The notes under the pieces are model-generated. The model made no database searches. It was not told where the DNA came from and was given only the letters and a program-made list of their open reading frames with translations. Positions 1-11,900 of a stretch of DNA of 64,000 nucleotides are shown piece by piece (positions within the stretch are counted from its first letter, which is position 1; every line of letters starts with the position of its first letter). Source of the stretch: Heloderma charlesbogerti (taxonomy: Eukaryota; Chordata; Lepidosauria; Squamata; Helodermatidae); NCBI GenBank assembly GCA_026122225.1, contig JANEZZ010000520.1, positions 1,116,001-1,180,000 on the forward strand, in the 5' to 3' direction. The translations under genes and the position numbers were made by a program.

Positions 1-2135
1 TGAGATAGGAAATCTATCACAAGGATCTCCCACAATTTGTTCTTTTCTGAAGATCAAAGCAGCCATACAGGAACTGGACTGGGGCTAGTAATGGTGCCCA
101 CATGGCAAAAAGGGCTTCCCACTACAGGACAAAGAGCAGTTGGGGGAGGGGGATTCAGATCAGGGAAAAAACCCTGTGTGTGAATGTGGGGTAAGGAGTA
201 ATCTCTCCCCCAGTGTCATAGCCCCTAACTACTCCCCCTCTCACACCAGCTGCAAAACATACACTATGGGAGATCCAGTTCACAGATCTCCCACGTCATC
301 TCTAGTTCAGTCCTTCATCCTATTGCTGCGACAGAATAAACTGAAGTATTCTGCTATATACTATAGCAATACTATAGCAATACTATATTGTATCACTGGA
401 TATAACTGAGGTTCTACTTTTCTACAATGTATTTTTGTGTTTTTGCTTGGCAAGGTCAGGTCCATTTCATCTAGCTTCTCTTGTACAGTTATCCATTTTG
501 TTTCTGGTTGTTGCATTACATGGTGTGGTATGGCCAAGATCTTTGCCCTCCCCATCTCTATTGGCTTCGGTATCGATTTGCTTACTGTTCTATTCAATAA
601 GATTAAATAAAATAGAAGGGCAATGTGATGTCTTCCTTAGCCTACAATCATGACCCCGAGTGAAGCAAAATATAATCTCAAGTTCCTTAAGTATTGACTT
701 TTTCAAAGTCCAACTGGAAAGGGACTTTTTAGTATGGATTTGGATTTTTAGTGTTCCAGACACTGGAATATACGTGACCTTGTCCTGTATTGTGGATGCA
801 TTCAAATACTAACCAAATCCACCATAACCTTAAAATAGCACTGTTAAACACACACTCCTCAGTCTTTTATGCAAAGGTTCAAAGCAAACAGTTTGGAAAG
901 ACCCTTCCTGAACATGAATTATGACAGTTAGCCACCAGTCTAACCAGTGAGAATGGTATTTTCATGTGGGAAATGTCTGTTGAAGTCTCTGATCATCCTC
1001 GAGATTGTGAGACCATGGATAAATTGCCTCTCAGACAGCACTCCTCATCAATAAATCTGTAGCTAGTTATTTACCTCACAAGGCTGTTGAACAAGCAAGA
1101 TTATAAAACACTTTGTAAATTAGGAATGCTATCTAAATGACCATTTCTTCTCATGGACAAAATGAAGGAACTTATGACAAAGCTGCAGCTTATCAGATGA
1201 CATGTCACTGAACATACTGCTGTGTATTCCCATATGGAGGATCTAAAACACCTTGATGTTATTTCTATACCACAGGTGGTGATTCTAGTATATGTTTGTG
1301 GCACAGCTGGATAAGAATAGGAGAGCAGGTGGGCCTGGTTTTGACACTTTCTCCTGCCTCTCCAGAAGACTGCTGTGCAACTGCCTTCTCCCAGATGAGT
1401 AGTTGTCTGAACCTGGCTCGGATTCAACCCCAGCAGGTTCAAAGAACCCATATCCAAACCAGATATGAGCCTTTCAGTTCCTAGACTTCTGTTCTAGAGA
1501 GCTCAAAACCTGAACATTGAGAAAGGGAAGTCCAGCAGTGCTTTTTCCCAGCCCCCAAGCAGGTTAACAAAGCAATTTCACTCCAATGGTTTACATGGGG
1601 GCAGGAAATCTTATTGTGGAAGCAAAATTTGGTCTTCAGCAGGATTTGGGGGCCCTCCTCATATCTCAGTCTCATCTGCACAGTGTTTTTTCCACACCTC
1701 CATAGGAAAAAAAAAAGATCAGTTAGATCCGATGGGGTAGGACACAGATACTTCTGGGTGAAGTGAGGGAAGTGGAGCTGAAAGTCAGCCCCCTGCAAGT
1801 TATCCTTGGGGCTGGCTTTTGCCTCTGCTCCCACCGTTGTTCTCCCAACCCCATAAGAGCAAATTATTCTATTGTTTCCTTTGGGACTAAGAAAAAGCCT
1901 GAGATGTGACCTCAGATTGGCTTATAATATTTACCCAATTTCTTCTGCTTTTCTTTTCTTTTTCTTTTAGGCTTTATAGAGTAACTTGTGTAAATTCCAA
2001 GTTAATCCAAGAATAATTTTTTTCAAAGCTTTCCCATCTCTAGTCTAGATGCATCTTCACCCCAGAGCATTAGACTGGCACATCTCACACTTTGGACATT
2101 AAGTTGTGGTGTACTTGCCAAAAACACTGGCTACC

Positions 2136-2687
2136 GAAGAGTCTTGTGGCACCTTAAAGACTAACACATTTATTATGGCATAAGCTTTTGTGGACACTGT
2201 TCACTTCATCAGTCATCAGATACATGAAGCGTTAACCTCAAGTTGGCAGATTTACATACATATGCGGGGGGGGGGGATTGTAAATAGTTAAATCAGAGGG
2301 TGTTAAAATGCCAGAAGTATAGACAGTGGCCATTTATAAAACTCATCCAATAATGTTTTGTGAATGGTCACTGTTAAGATAATTATCACTGTCTGTTGTT
2401 CTGGCATTTCAGTTCTCTCTAACCTCACTGTTTACAATCCTAATCCTCAAACTGGCAGATTTATATACATATGCGGGGGGGGGGGGGGGCGGGGTGTACA
2501 GTGAAATCAGAGGGGGGGATTTTTTTCAGCATGGGTATAAAAATCTGCCAACTTGAGGTTAACACTTCATGCATCTGATGAAATGGACAGTGCTCACGAA
2601 AACTTATATCCTAATCAATGTGTTAGTCTTTAAGATGCCACAAGACTCTTACAGTTTTTTCTGCAACACAGCTACCCCTCTAGAAAT
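2136..2687. mobile_element. Inverted-repeat retroelement, Penelope-like, with two hammerhead-like cores
   Basis: The element is flanked by TGGCTACC at 2128-2135 and 2688-2695. The left arm (about 2136-2255) and right arm (about 2540-2660) are inverted copies: both carry GTCTTGTGGCAYCTTAAAGAC and AACCTCAAGTTGGCAGATTT in opposite senses. The middle has a direct repeat of GGCAGATTTAYATACATATGC followed by G runs (2266, 2475). In each arm a CTGATGA is followed by a short hairpin and a GAAA-like box: 2575-2601 on plus, and about 2186-2212 on minus with a degenerate box. Penelope-like elements are known to carry hammerhead ribozymes in their pseudo-LTRs, so this class is inferred; no reverse transcriptase is present. 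Confidence 0.55.
2571..2612 (+). ncRNA. Hammerhead-ribozyme-like core in the right arm
   Basis: CTGATGA at 2575-2581 and CGAAA at 2597-2601 are the two conserved hammerhead core strings. The bases between them could form a short, imperfect stem II. The flanks GCAT and TTAT offer only a weak closing helix, so it is probably decayed. Confidence 0.4.
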
Positions 2688-2791
2688 TGGCTACCATGAT
2701 TCTGTATAATTACATTCTGACCATAGATTAGTAATTATTCACATTTTAAAGAGAAAGGCTCTAGTTAGGAGACAGGTTCAACTGAGCTTAC

Positions 2792-2921
2792 CAAATGTTG
2801 GTCATTGAGAAGGTGCACAACTCTTGATGTCCAGTCTCCCATAGGAACCAGATCAGGAGATGTTCTGTATAATCGTAGCAAGCATAGGGCTGCACTCTGC
2901 TTCACGCTATCCATGGTGTCT
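2792..2921 (-). CDS. AP2A2: AP2A2 coding exon 5 (residues 159-202)
   Basis: Exon 5 is 130 bases. It completes Gly159 and runs from [15 protein letters not shown] to HLLNDQHL, ending on a whole codon before the donor GTAAGC. The acceptor is a pyrimidine-rich tract ending TTGCAG. The next exon, expected to start GVVTAA, was not found in 1-2791 and must lie off the left edge. Confidence 0.97.
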
Positions 2922-5900
2922 CTGCAAGAGAAATAAAAGCCTCCCAGTGGATTTCAGTTACCCAGAATTAGTTTGAACTAGGCCATGAGTAACTCAGATG
3001 ATAACAGAGAATGAACAGCAGTCATGAGTTTTCCCTTAGGTCAGCCTTCCCAGGTGCCATCCAGATGTGTTGGCCTACAATTCCTATTATCTCCAGCCAG
3101 CATCTGGAGGGCACCAGGTTGGGGAAGGCTATGTTATGCATACATTGAAAGCTACCTATAACAGGAGGTACTTGCATGGCCTGAATGCCACCAGTATAAC
3201 ATATGAAGTTACCTTATACAGAATTAGACCACTGGTCCAACTAGCCCAGTACCGCTTATTTTGATTAGGAGCTGCTGTCCAGAGTGCCAGGCAGAGGTTT
3301 AGCCCAGTCCAGCTTCCAGAGATCCTTTTATTTAAACTGGACATGCCAGGGACTGAACCACAACTGAGCTAGGGGTCTTCCCCAAACCTTCCTGAGTCAA
3401 CCCTCTCCTTGAGTGTGCTTACCTATTTGTTTTTAATGGAAAAACTCTTCAGAGGTAAATATTTAACTATAACAAAAATCTGCTTAGAAGATCAATTTGC
3501 CCAACACAGATGTATGGGGAGACTAATTTTATAAATGAACAATACACTTTCTGAACTTGAATATTTTGTCTGTCACTGAAGGAAAGGGGAGGGGAAATAG
3601 GTTCTAGGTTCCATATGAATTTGTTAGTAAAATAGCAGACAACATGCCTAGTTACATCAAATTCTTCAATGGGAGTTTTACCTACGGAAGTATGGACCCG
3701 TCCACAGGGGCAGGCACAATCTGGGACCATGTTTGCTGACATTTGCATGGAAGGAGCAGTATGAATACCAGATGTACAGGTACACAGGTGATTGCAGCAG
3801 CTCCAAAAAGAGCTGTTATGATCATGGCAACACATGCAACTGCATATAGATAATTCACACACCGTCTCTTCCAGTCCAAGGACATTTGTGCACAGGGTGT
3901 TTGACAAAGTCACTTGCTGTGGGAATGCTCTTTCTGACCTTCAAGAAAGCATATCCCTGCACTCGATTAGACCAATGAGATAAAACAGGAATGATGCTGT
4001 CACCTATTCCAGCAATGCAAAAACCATCAATCACCAGGGATTTACACCTTCTAATATTAGGTTCTCTCCTCAAGAAATGCTTCATACTGTACACCGAAGA
4101 CCCAGTTTGTTAACCATGTTGTTGAAAATGCAGCGGGAACAAGCAAGCGTGCCAATTCCAATGTGCACACCCACTAGAATAAATAACCCAGGGATTTATT
4201 TATTTACAATATTTATATACTGCTCCACATCAGAGATGGAGCATCCCCGGGAGGCTTATCACAGCAGGAGTGGGCGGGCATGCAGGAACCAGCATGCCCA
4301 CTCCCACTGCATTGTCAACTACCCACAGTTAACAAACCATACGTTGTTGATAACATGCAAACCACATCACTAGGTGTAGATAAATACATGTCTACAATAA
4401 CATCCGAAATGCATCACATGGGTTCTTTTGTGGCAGGAGAACATCAGTTAGGCAGCACATCTCAGCTATCCATGTAAAAACACAAATATACATCATATTA
4501 ATCTAAGAATATAAGGAAAAGTGCAATGAATAGCCTTTATATCAACACTTAAGCAAGCACTCCTACATTTTGAAAGGGCTGATGTCCATGGGTATTGCAG
4601 CTGCTTAGCGACTAGTAATCCTCTACTTTTCCATGTATAAAAGTTCTGAGGTAACGTATAAAATTGTAACAATATAAAAACCTGTTAAAAACACACACAT
4701 TCAAAACTCTTTAGACACTGAAAACAGTGAACCAATTCACAATAAAGAAAAATAAGCAGGGGGACCGTGCATAGAGTCCATTAATGTCAGACTAGAATTT
4801 CAGCACCAAATGAGTCTTCACTCTTTCAAAATTCCAACATGGCCGAGGACTGGTGGACCTCCTTTGGGAAAGTGTTCCCTAATGTGGGCACCACACCACG
4901 GCGAAAAGATGGGCTGTTTAGGATGCAATCCTATGCATGCTTAGAAAAAAGGGCTGGCTGGGGAATGGTGGGACTTGTAGGACTTTTTTCTGTCTAAGCA
5001 TGTGTAGGATTGTGCCTTTAGTCAAGTAAGTGTTCAGATATCTGGTTATATCAAAAGATATCAACTCAACTCAACTCATATCAACTCAATTGTTATATCA
5101 ATTCAATTGCCCATCTATTGTTAATATCTGAAACTGCCATGCATTACCTACCCAGCTACAAGTATTTTTGGAATTTCTCCAGCAAATGCTTCTGCCATCT
5201 CTCTGCTACCCACGTTGGCAATACAGTGCAAAGCTAGTCCCATGAAAGTGGGGTTGCGGCTGGCCAAGTCATTCTTGATTGCATTGTTTATCAGGCGTAT
5301 CAACTCACTGTTTGAATTCACAAGTACAGAGATGAACAGATAGCCCTGGAATTAAGAGAAGAATTAGTAGTGGGTAGGTAGAGGGATGCTTAATATGAAG
5401 TATTTGTCATATAAAAATGACCCCTACGCTATGATATGGATCCAGGATTCCCCAACCTTTTTGGACCCATGGGCACCTTTGGGAATTTGAGAAACCTTTG
5501 TGGGTTTCTCAATCCACAAAACGCCACCGCAAAAGGACTCCCATGGAAGATGTGGCTAGTCACATAGTGGCTGCTGGAGGGACCTGGCTAGTGAAGAAGT
5601 GTGTGTGTGTGGGGGGGAGAAATAACAAGGGAAGGGAGGAGGAAATGGCTTGCTGGCCCTCCTACTACTTTACCTTGCTGTTTCTCCCTGCTCTTAGCTT
5701 CTAGCCTCATTCTTTCTCTCTCCTCTACCCTTTTGCCTTGCTTTCTCTTCCTGCTTGCTGAACAGCTGATCAGCAGCAGGTTCAAAAACAGGAAGGAGAA
5801 CCTGGCACCTGAACATTTTTCAATGTTTTTATTATTTTTTTTCTGAAGGGGGTGAAGAGCTGTGTGGGTGCCACTGGAGATGCCCACACAGCGTTGGTGA

Positions 5901-8900
5901 CCCCTGATATAGATTATTCAGACCTCTCAAGAATCATGGCTAAGTCCTGACCTAAAGCAAAACAAGTCATGAACCAGGCAGGTTTTACCCTAGTTACAAG
6001 TAAAGACAAATTCAAATGAGTTACACGGGTGGGAATAGTGCTGAACTATTCAGCATATCAAAATGCAGTTTTAAGAAGTCGTATTGGCTGGGACCCAGAC
6101 AGCTGAATGTGAGTGGAAAGCACTTCTGCATGCAGGGGGATTGTCAATTTCCTCCCCAAGCTGCATGCCCCACACCACAATGCACACCCCTCCAAAGCCC
6201 ACCACCACATTCAGGAGCAGTTTTTCAGGGCACAAGGCCCTGAAGAGGCAAGGGAAGCCTGGAGGAGACCCTGTGTGCTCTTAAAGTCAGACATACAAGC
6301 CCTTTGCACCTCAGCTTTTATTTTAACAATTACATCCATGCTCGCCCAGACTGTTTGATACTTTCAGTATAATCTCCCTTCATGTAAGTGTAAGCCTGTT
6401 AGACTGTAGTTAAGGGAGAGTCAGATAAATTGCTGTCATTAATCTAGTCTGCATTTGGCATAATTAAAATTTTGCCCATTTGATATTACTGGCTTCCTTT
6501 TCCCCCCCCCCCATCTTCCCCCCACCCTACAAATGAGACTGAGGTGAGGGGACCAAAAAGCTCTAGAAGTGTTATAAAAAGAGTTGCATATAGAGAGGGG
6601 AAGTCTAACATGATGTGACACCTTAAACTCAAATGAAAAGCCCATATTAGGCTAAGCCAGCAGATAGTAGAAATTGTTTTGGGGGGTGGAATAAGGGTGC
6701 AGTTCAAGGAGGCTGGTAAAAGCCCTACTCAACCTTGGTGCCTCCCACATCTACTGTGTAACGTGTGTGTTTTATTGGGGTGGGGAAATGTAATATAACC
6801 AAATGTGAAGAGCCAATCACGACTCTTTGTCAGGACTCTGTCTAATATGCACAAATATACAAGATCACATACAAATACAATATATAATTATACTTATGCT
6901 CAACATTCAAAACATCTCAGCTGAACTATTGCAATAAGAAATTATACCAATGTTTAGATAAGATTTCACTATAAAAGTAGGCCCAAGAGACTTCAGTTAG
7001 AAATCCATTATAACCATATTTACATAGATGTTGTCAGGATAAAGCTTTCATAAAGTCCCATCGGTTTATGAGCTGGAAATATCACATCTGAAATGTTTAT
7101 ACAAACTTAAGCATTTCAACTCTACAACCCAGTTTACACATAATGGCTGACCATGGATTATTTAACTCATGGTTGATCCGGGCTGCATGGGAGTGAGCAA
7201 ATGTGTTGCCTCCCACCTGGTCACCGCTTCTACTTTCTTTCTGGCTTACAAGATCTCCCAGTCCTGGGTTGTGCTCCATGACAGGTGAACCCAGAACTCT
7301 GGGTTGTTCAGGGAGAAACAACACAGAATTTTAACCCAACAATAAACCATGAGTTAAAACTCTGGGTTGTTTCTCCAGGTTTGCACGTCATGGATCACAG
7401 TTTTATAAGTTGGAAATAAAGCGGAAGCTGCAAGCAGGTGGGAAGCAGGGTGCTTGCTTGCTCCTGCACAGCTCTAACAAGCGCCATGAGTTGTCATTAC
7501 ATGTGAAGTGGGTGTCTAAGTCTTACAATATTGGTAGTTATTAATTAGGGGGCTTCTAATCTGGAATGCAGGTCAGGGTTTCAGGCCTTCTTTGCCTCAT
7601 TGAAGTGGCACCTGGGACTCACCCAGGGAGATAACTGGTCAACCAACAGAGTGCTCCCATAAACGGAGATGTAAAGAAATCCGCTCCTTCATTTTACCAC
7701 GCAAGGGAACAACCATCTTCAGTGGTTTTGTCTTTTAGTAAATCTCTCTTTCTCTCTCTCTCTCTCTGCCATGGTAGTCTCTGGACAATATCATTTAGGG
7801 TGCACAACTGGCTGGGGAATGCTGGGAGTTGTAGGACTTTTTCCTGTTTAAACATGCATAGGATTGCATCCTTAATGCATTAATAGTAACTGCTTCTCTT
7901 TCAGTAGCTGAATTTCTAATTTTGATGGAACAACTGCCAAATTTGGCCAAACTCGACTTAAGCAAAGCTGTAGAGCAGTGGGCTTCAGCCTTTCCAGACC
8001 CAAGGACCCACCTTTAATACCCAACTGCAAAGTGGGATCTAATCTAATATAGAACTTCCCCTTCACCCCAGGTTGGACCTCTTTCCACTCCATGTTCTTC
8101 TCCTTTGCCAGTCTTTCCCCAAAATATAGTAATGACACCTCTAACGTGAACAACATTTGGTAAGGTGGCAACCCAGTAGTAGCTTGCCTCCCAACTGAAG
8201 ACCAGTGCTGCAGAGCAGCCTTCCTCAACCTGGTGCCCTCCAGATGTTTTAGACTGCAACTCCCAACATTCCTGACCATTGGCCATGTTGGCTGGGGTTA
8301 TGGGAGTTGAAGTCCAAAACATATGGAAGGCACCAGGTTGGGGAAGGCTGCTGTAGAGGAAAGCACTACATCTCTCAGTTAGGTACAAGATGCAAAACCA
8401 AAGTACTAAAGGAAACAAAGCTCCTTTATTAATCTGTTATAGTTCATCTAAGGGTTCAATGGGAAGTGGTACTTTCATTGTCACTATGCAGAGATGAGAC
8501 ATATACTTACAATTTGCTTCTCTGTGTATTTGTTCGAACTCAATAGATTCACAGCCTCCATATGGCCAAAATCAATATCGTGCCCCAGGAGAAAGATGAA
8601 AAGCAGCTTGCAGACATACTTCTTCTTACTGTAGCCATCAAGAGCTTTATCACCTAATGAGCAATCAAAGGCAAAATAAACACCATAAACACGCAAAACA
8701 ACAACAACACAAACACTATATGCCCATGCCTTTAAATTAATCAGCTTATCATATTAACCAAAACCACCAATGAAATACTGCAGGGCACTTATGAGACTGT
8801 CTCAGCTCTTTCCAGACTTCCACCTGGAATTTGTCTAGCGCATGGTTTGAAGGCACATGAAGTAGCAACCTTGCTGAAGCTAAGCAGGTCTGTGTCTGAC

Positions 8901-11900
8901 CAGTGCCTGGAAAGAAGACTGCCTGGGAAGCCTATGTACATTGCTGTGAGTCCGATCAAGATGGAAGATGAAATATAAGTGTACAGAAAGAAAAGCTAGG
9001 ATTCATTTGACTGCCTTCATCTCACTCAAAACTAGGCAGGAAGAGAACCTCAACCATTCCCCATTGTCTTTCGCCAACACTACAATCTAGTGCCAAGCCT
9101 GTTACTTGGCCTACATTCCTTTTAGTCTTGCATGTTTGCCTGCCCCCTTGCAAGTTTGCCCTGGCATTTCTGAACCCCCCCCCCCTCTCTCAAAGACTAG
9201 ATCCTACTAAACCTCATCTACAATACAGAGCCTGTGAAAATTGTAGCTACATCCTGGTGATTCTGCCCCATTCCTGACAGAGACTGACCAGCATACACAG
9301 GCATCATCTTTATAAAACTGAACAGTACATTCTAGCTTATCCCAGTTATACCGGATCTTGACTCATGTCAAGAGAAAGGACCCTAGTAGTCAAATAATTG
9401 GTGTTAATGGCATGGAATGCTTGTTCACCTCCACTTTGAAACAATGGGTATCCTAAATGGTGGTACCAGCCTCATAAGACAAATTACTTTTAGGAAAAGT
9501 GACAAGACAGAAATAACCAGACTTAGAAAAGCTTTGTGGGATTCTATAATACACAGCAGCAGCAACATGAATAAGTTGGTTTTCTTGAGGATGGATAGAT
9601 AGGTAAACAATCTGATCAGCACGGGAATTATTCTGGCTAAGATATCCTTTTGTGATGTCTTGGATAACAATGACTGAATATTATTTTTGTTTGAATTAAA
9701 CCAATAAGGATGTAGCTTGAAAGCAGATGCTTTGACATAGATGTGCACTAAACGTGTACAGCCTTGGCATGAAGAGCATTGCCCTCTTCTAGCTCATACC
9801 TCAAACTCGGGATCTAGGTTGCACATATGTCTCTGCAGATAACATTTGTCCTTCATAGGATTACTTTTCAAAAAAGGAGCCCCGACTATGCAATACTTTC
9901 GATCCCCATCCTTGGATAATCTATGCTAGCATCATCTTTCCTCTTGTTGTGTGTGGGCATATCATTTCCAACATAATAACGCAAGTTCCAAGCACCATGC
10001 TGGATCAGCAAGAAGTTAGAACAAGTCTTTGGGTTGAATTTTTCTACATTGACTTAGAGTCACATGAAGATGCTGCAATACTTAGCTTACAAGTGTGGTG
10101 ACAGCATTGTGGAAATGAAGAGCACCATCAGGTATGCAGGCCAAAGGACTCCTAGCCAAGTAAGTAGGGAACAGCTGCTGGTGTCTTACCTGTGACCTGT
10201 ACTACATTAAGCAGGCTTAGCAGATTTGTGCATGTGTCCATCTGCTTAGTAGGGAGCATCCTGCAGCCTAGAATAAGCTTGACCTGAAACTGCATGTGTG
10301 AACTCAACCTAAAAAAAAAAAGCCATGCCTCAAAAGCCTGTGAAGCACATGAATGAATGATATGGCCAGCAACAGAAATACCCATCTTAGTTTTCCCCAA
10401 CCCAAATCGCTCATATTCTTCAGCCACGTGACTCTCACAACCCTTGGTGACAGAGCATCAGAATCTGGCGTTCAGTACAACATTTCAACAACAAAAAGCA
10501 GCAGACTGTTATGCAAGAACAGAGTGAGTAATTGAACTGCAGAGAAATGGGAACATGTTTGCCTTTGGGCAGTTTTTCTTACTGAAGAGACACAGAAGAG
10601 ATTGGCGACTGTAGTTGGCTGGGTGCACAGAACATCCTTCCGGTTACATAGTGAACAACTGGTGAAGTGGTATGGACAAGGCAGCGGATTCCTTAGGATC
10701 AGAATATCTGTGTGCTTAGCGTAAAAATAGTTTTTCCCCTAAGGCAAGAGCAACTGCCTCAGTCTCTGGACTACAATATAGCTACTACTTTAAAGTCAAG
10801 GAATTAGACATGGGAAGTTTGCCTATACCAATAAAAAAAGAACAGCCTTTAAAGCTAGGCAGTAGTGGTCATTCTGTGGAAATCCAAAAAGGAACAGCTG
10901 CGCCAACTGAATTCCCAAGGCATTTCGACCCAGCTCTTTATCAAGGGAATTACAAACCTTTAGATACTTTTCTAAAAGTCTCTAAGAGTTTGTAATACCC
11001 TTGATAAAGACCTGTGTCAAAACATGTTGGGAATTCAGTTGGTGCAGCTGTTCCTTTTTTATTTTGGTTTCCAACCTTACAGCTGTTTTTCTGATCCCTA
11101 TTGGTACTGTTGGTCATCGTACTGGTGTACATGCATAAGATGGAATTTAGTGTATAACAGTGGCATCTAGACTCCTAGTGCTACAGGAACTCTACAAGCA
11201 CAAGGGGAAGCCCCAACTAACAGAGAGTCTCAGTACTGGTAACAAAGCATCAAGGTAAAGTTAAGGGGACAGATGAGTTAAAGACCTACAGGAGAAGCTA
11301 ACTGCTACCCATTTATTTAATTCATTTTAAGTAATTTAATAATCAGCTGAAGTTGGAACAAGGGCACAGCAAAGGGAAATAAACCCCAGAAGGGTAATCC
11401 TTCAACAACTTACAGTTCAGGAGCTAAATCCCAGGGGAGAAAACCCTGTAGAAACTTACACTTCTAACAGCTCTGCTCTAGCAGAGAAGCCTTGAGTGGT
11501 TGCAGCAAACCTCAACCAAATACCTAGACTAAACTCAAATTCAGAAAGGAGATAAGTACTAATATTGTTGTTTATTCGGTCAGTGGCTTCCAACTCTTCG
11601 TGACTTCATGGACCAGCCCACGCCAGAGCTTCCTGTCGGCTGTCGCCACCCCCAGATCCCCCAAGGTCGAGTCCGTCACCTCCAGAATATCATCCATCCA
11701 TCTTGCCCTTGGTCGGCCCCTCTTCCTTTTGCCTTCCACTTTCCCTGGCATCAGCATCTTCTCCAAGGTATCCTGTCTTCTCATGATGTGGCCAAAGTAC
11801 TTCAGTTTTGCCTTTAATATCATTCCCTCTAGTGAGCAGTCTGGCTTTATTTCCTGGAGTATGGACTGGTTGGATCTTCTTGCAGTCCAAGGCACTCTCA

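Larger units (their letters stand above)
1..2791 (-). other. AP2A2 intron 5, partial
   Basis: Apart from the inverted-repeat retroelement at 2136-2687, I recognise nothing in this stretch. There is a short run of ACTATAGCAAT repeats at 357-385. Open frames in the first 1.9 kb are short and unlike known proteins. Confidence 0.7.
2922..5151 (-). other. AP2A2 intron 4
   Basis: The intron contains a deleted palindromic MITE (3042-3130), a tRNA-derived SINE (about 3190-3372), a LINE-tail remnant (about 4190-4275) and a TWA MITE (4921-5017). A short run of TCAACTCAA-type repeats lies at 5058-5108. I recognise nothing in 3400-4190 or 4280-4900. Confidence 0.7.
5346..8510 (-). other. AP2A2 intron 3
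   Basis: The intron contains a 465-bp hAT-type element (5442-5906), an AACCA-rich inverted repeat (about 7120-7385), a CT microsatellite (7743-7768), a TWA MITE (7798-7871) and a palindromic MITE (8216-8350). I see nothing recognisable in 5915-7115. Confidence 0.7.

Noticed and set aside
1..2791. AP2A2 exon 6 in the left part of the window
   Set aside because: I looked for codons matching GVVTAATSLITT on the minus strand with flanking splice sites and found none.
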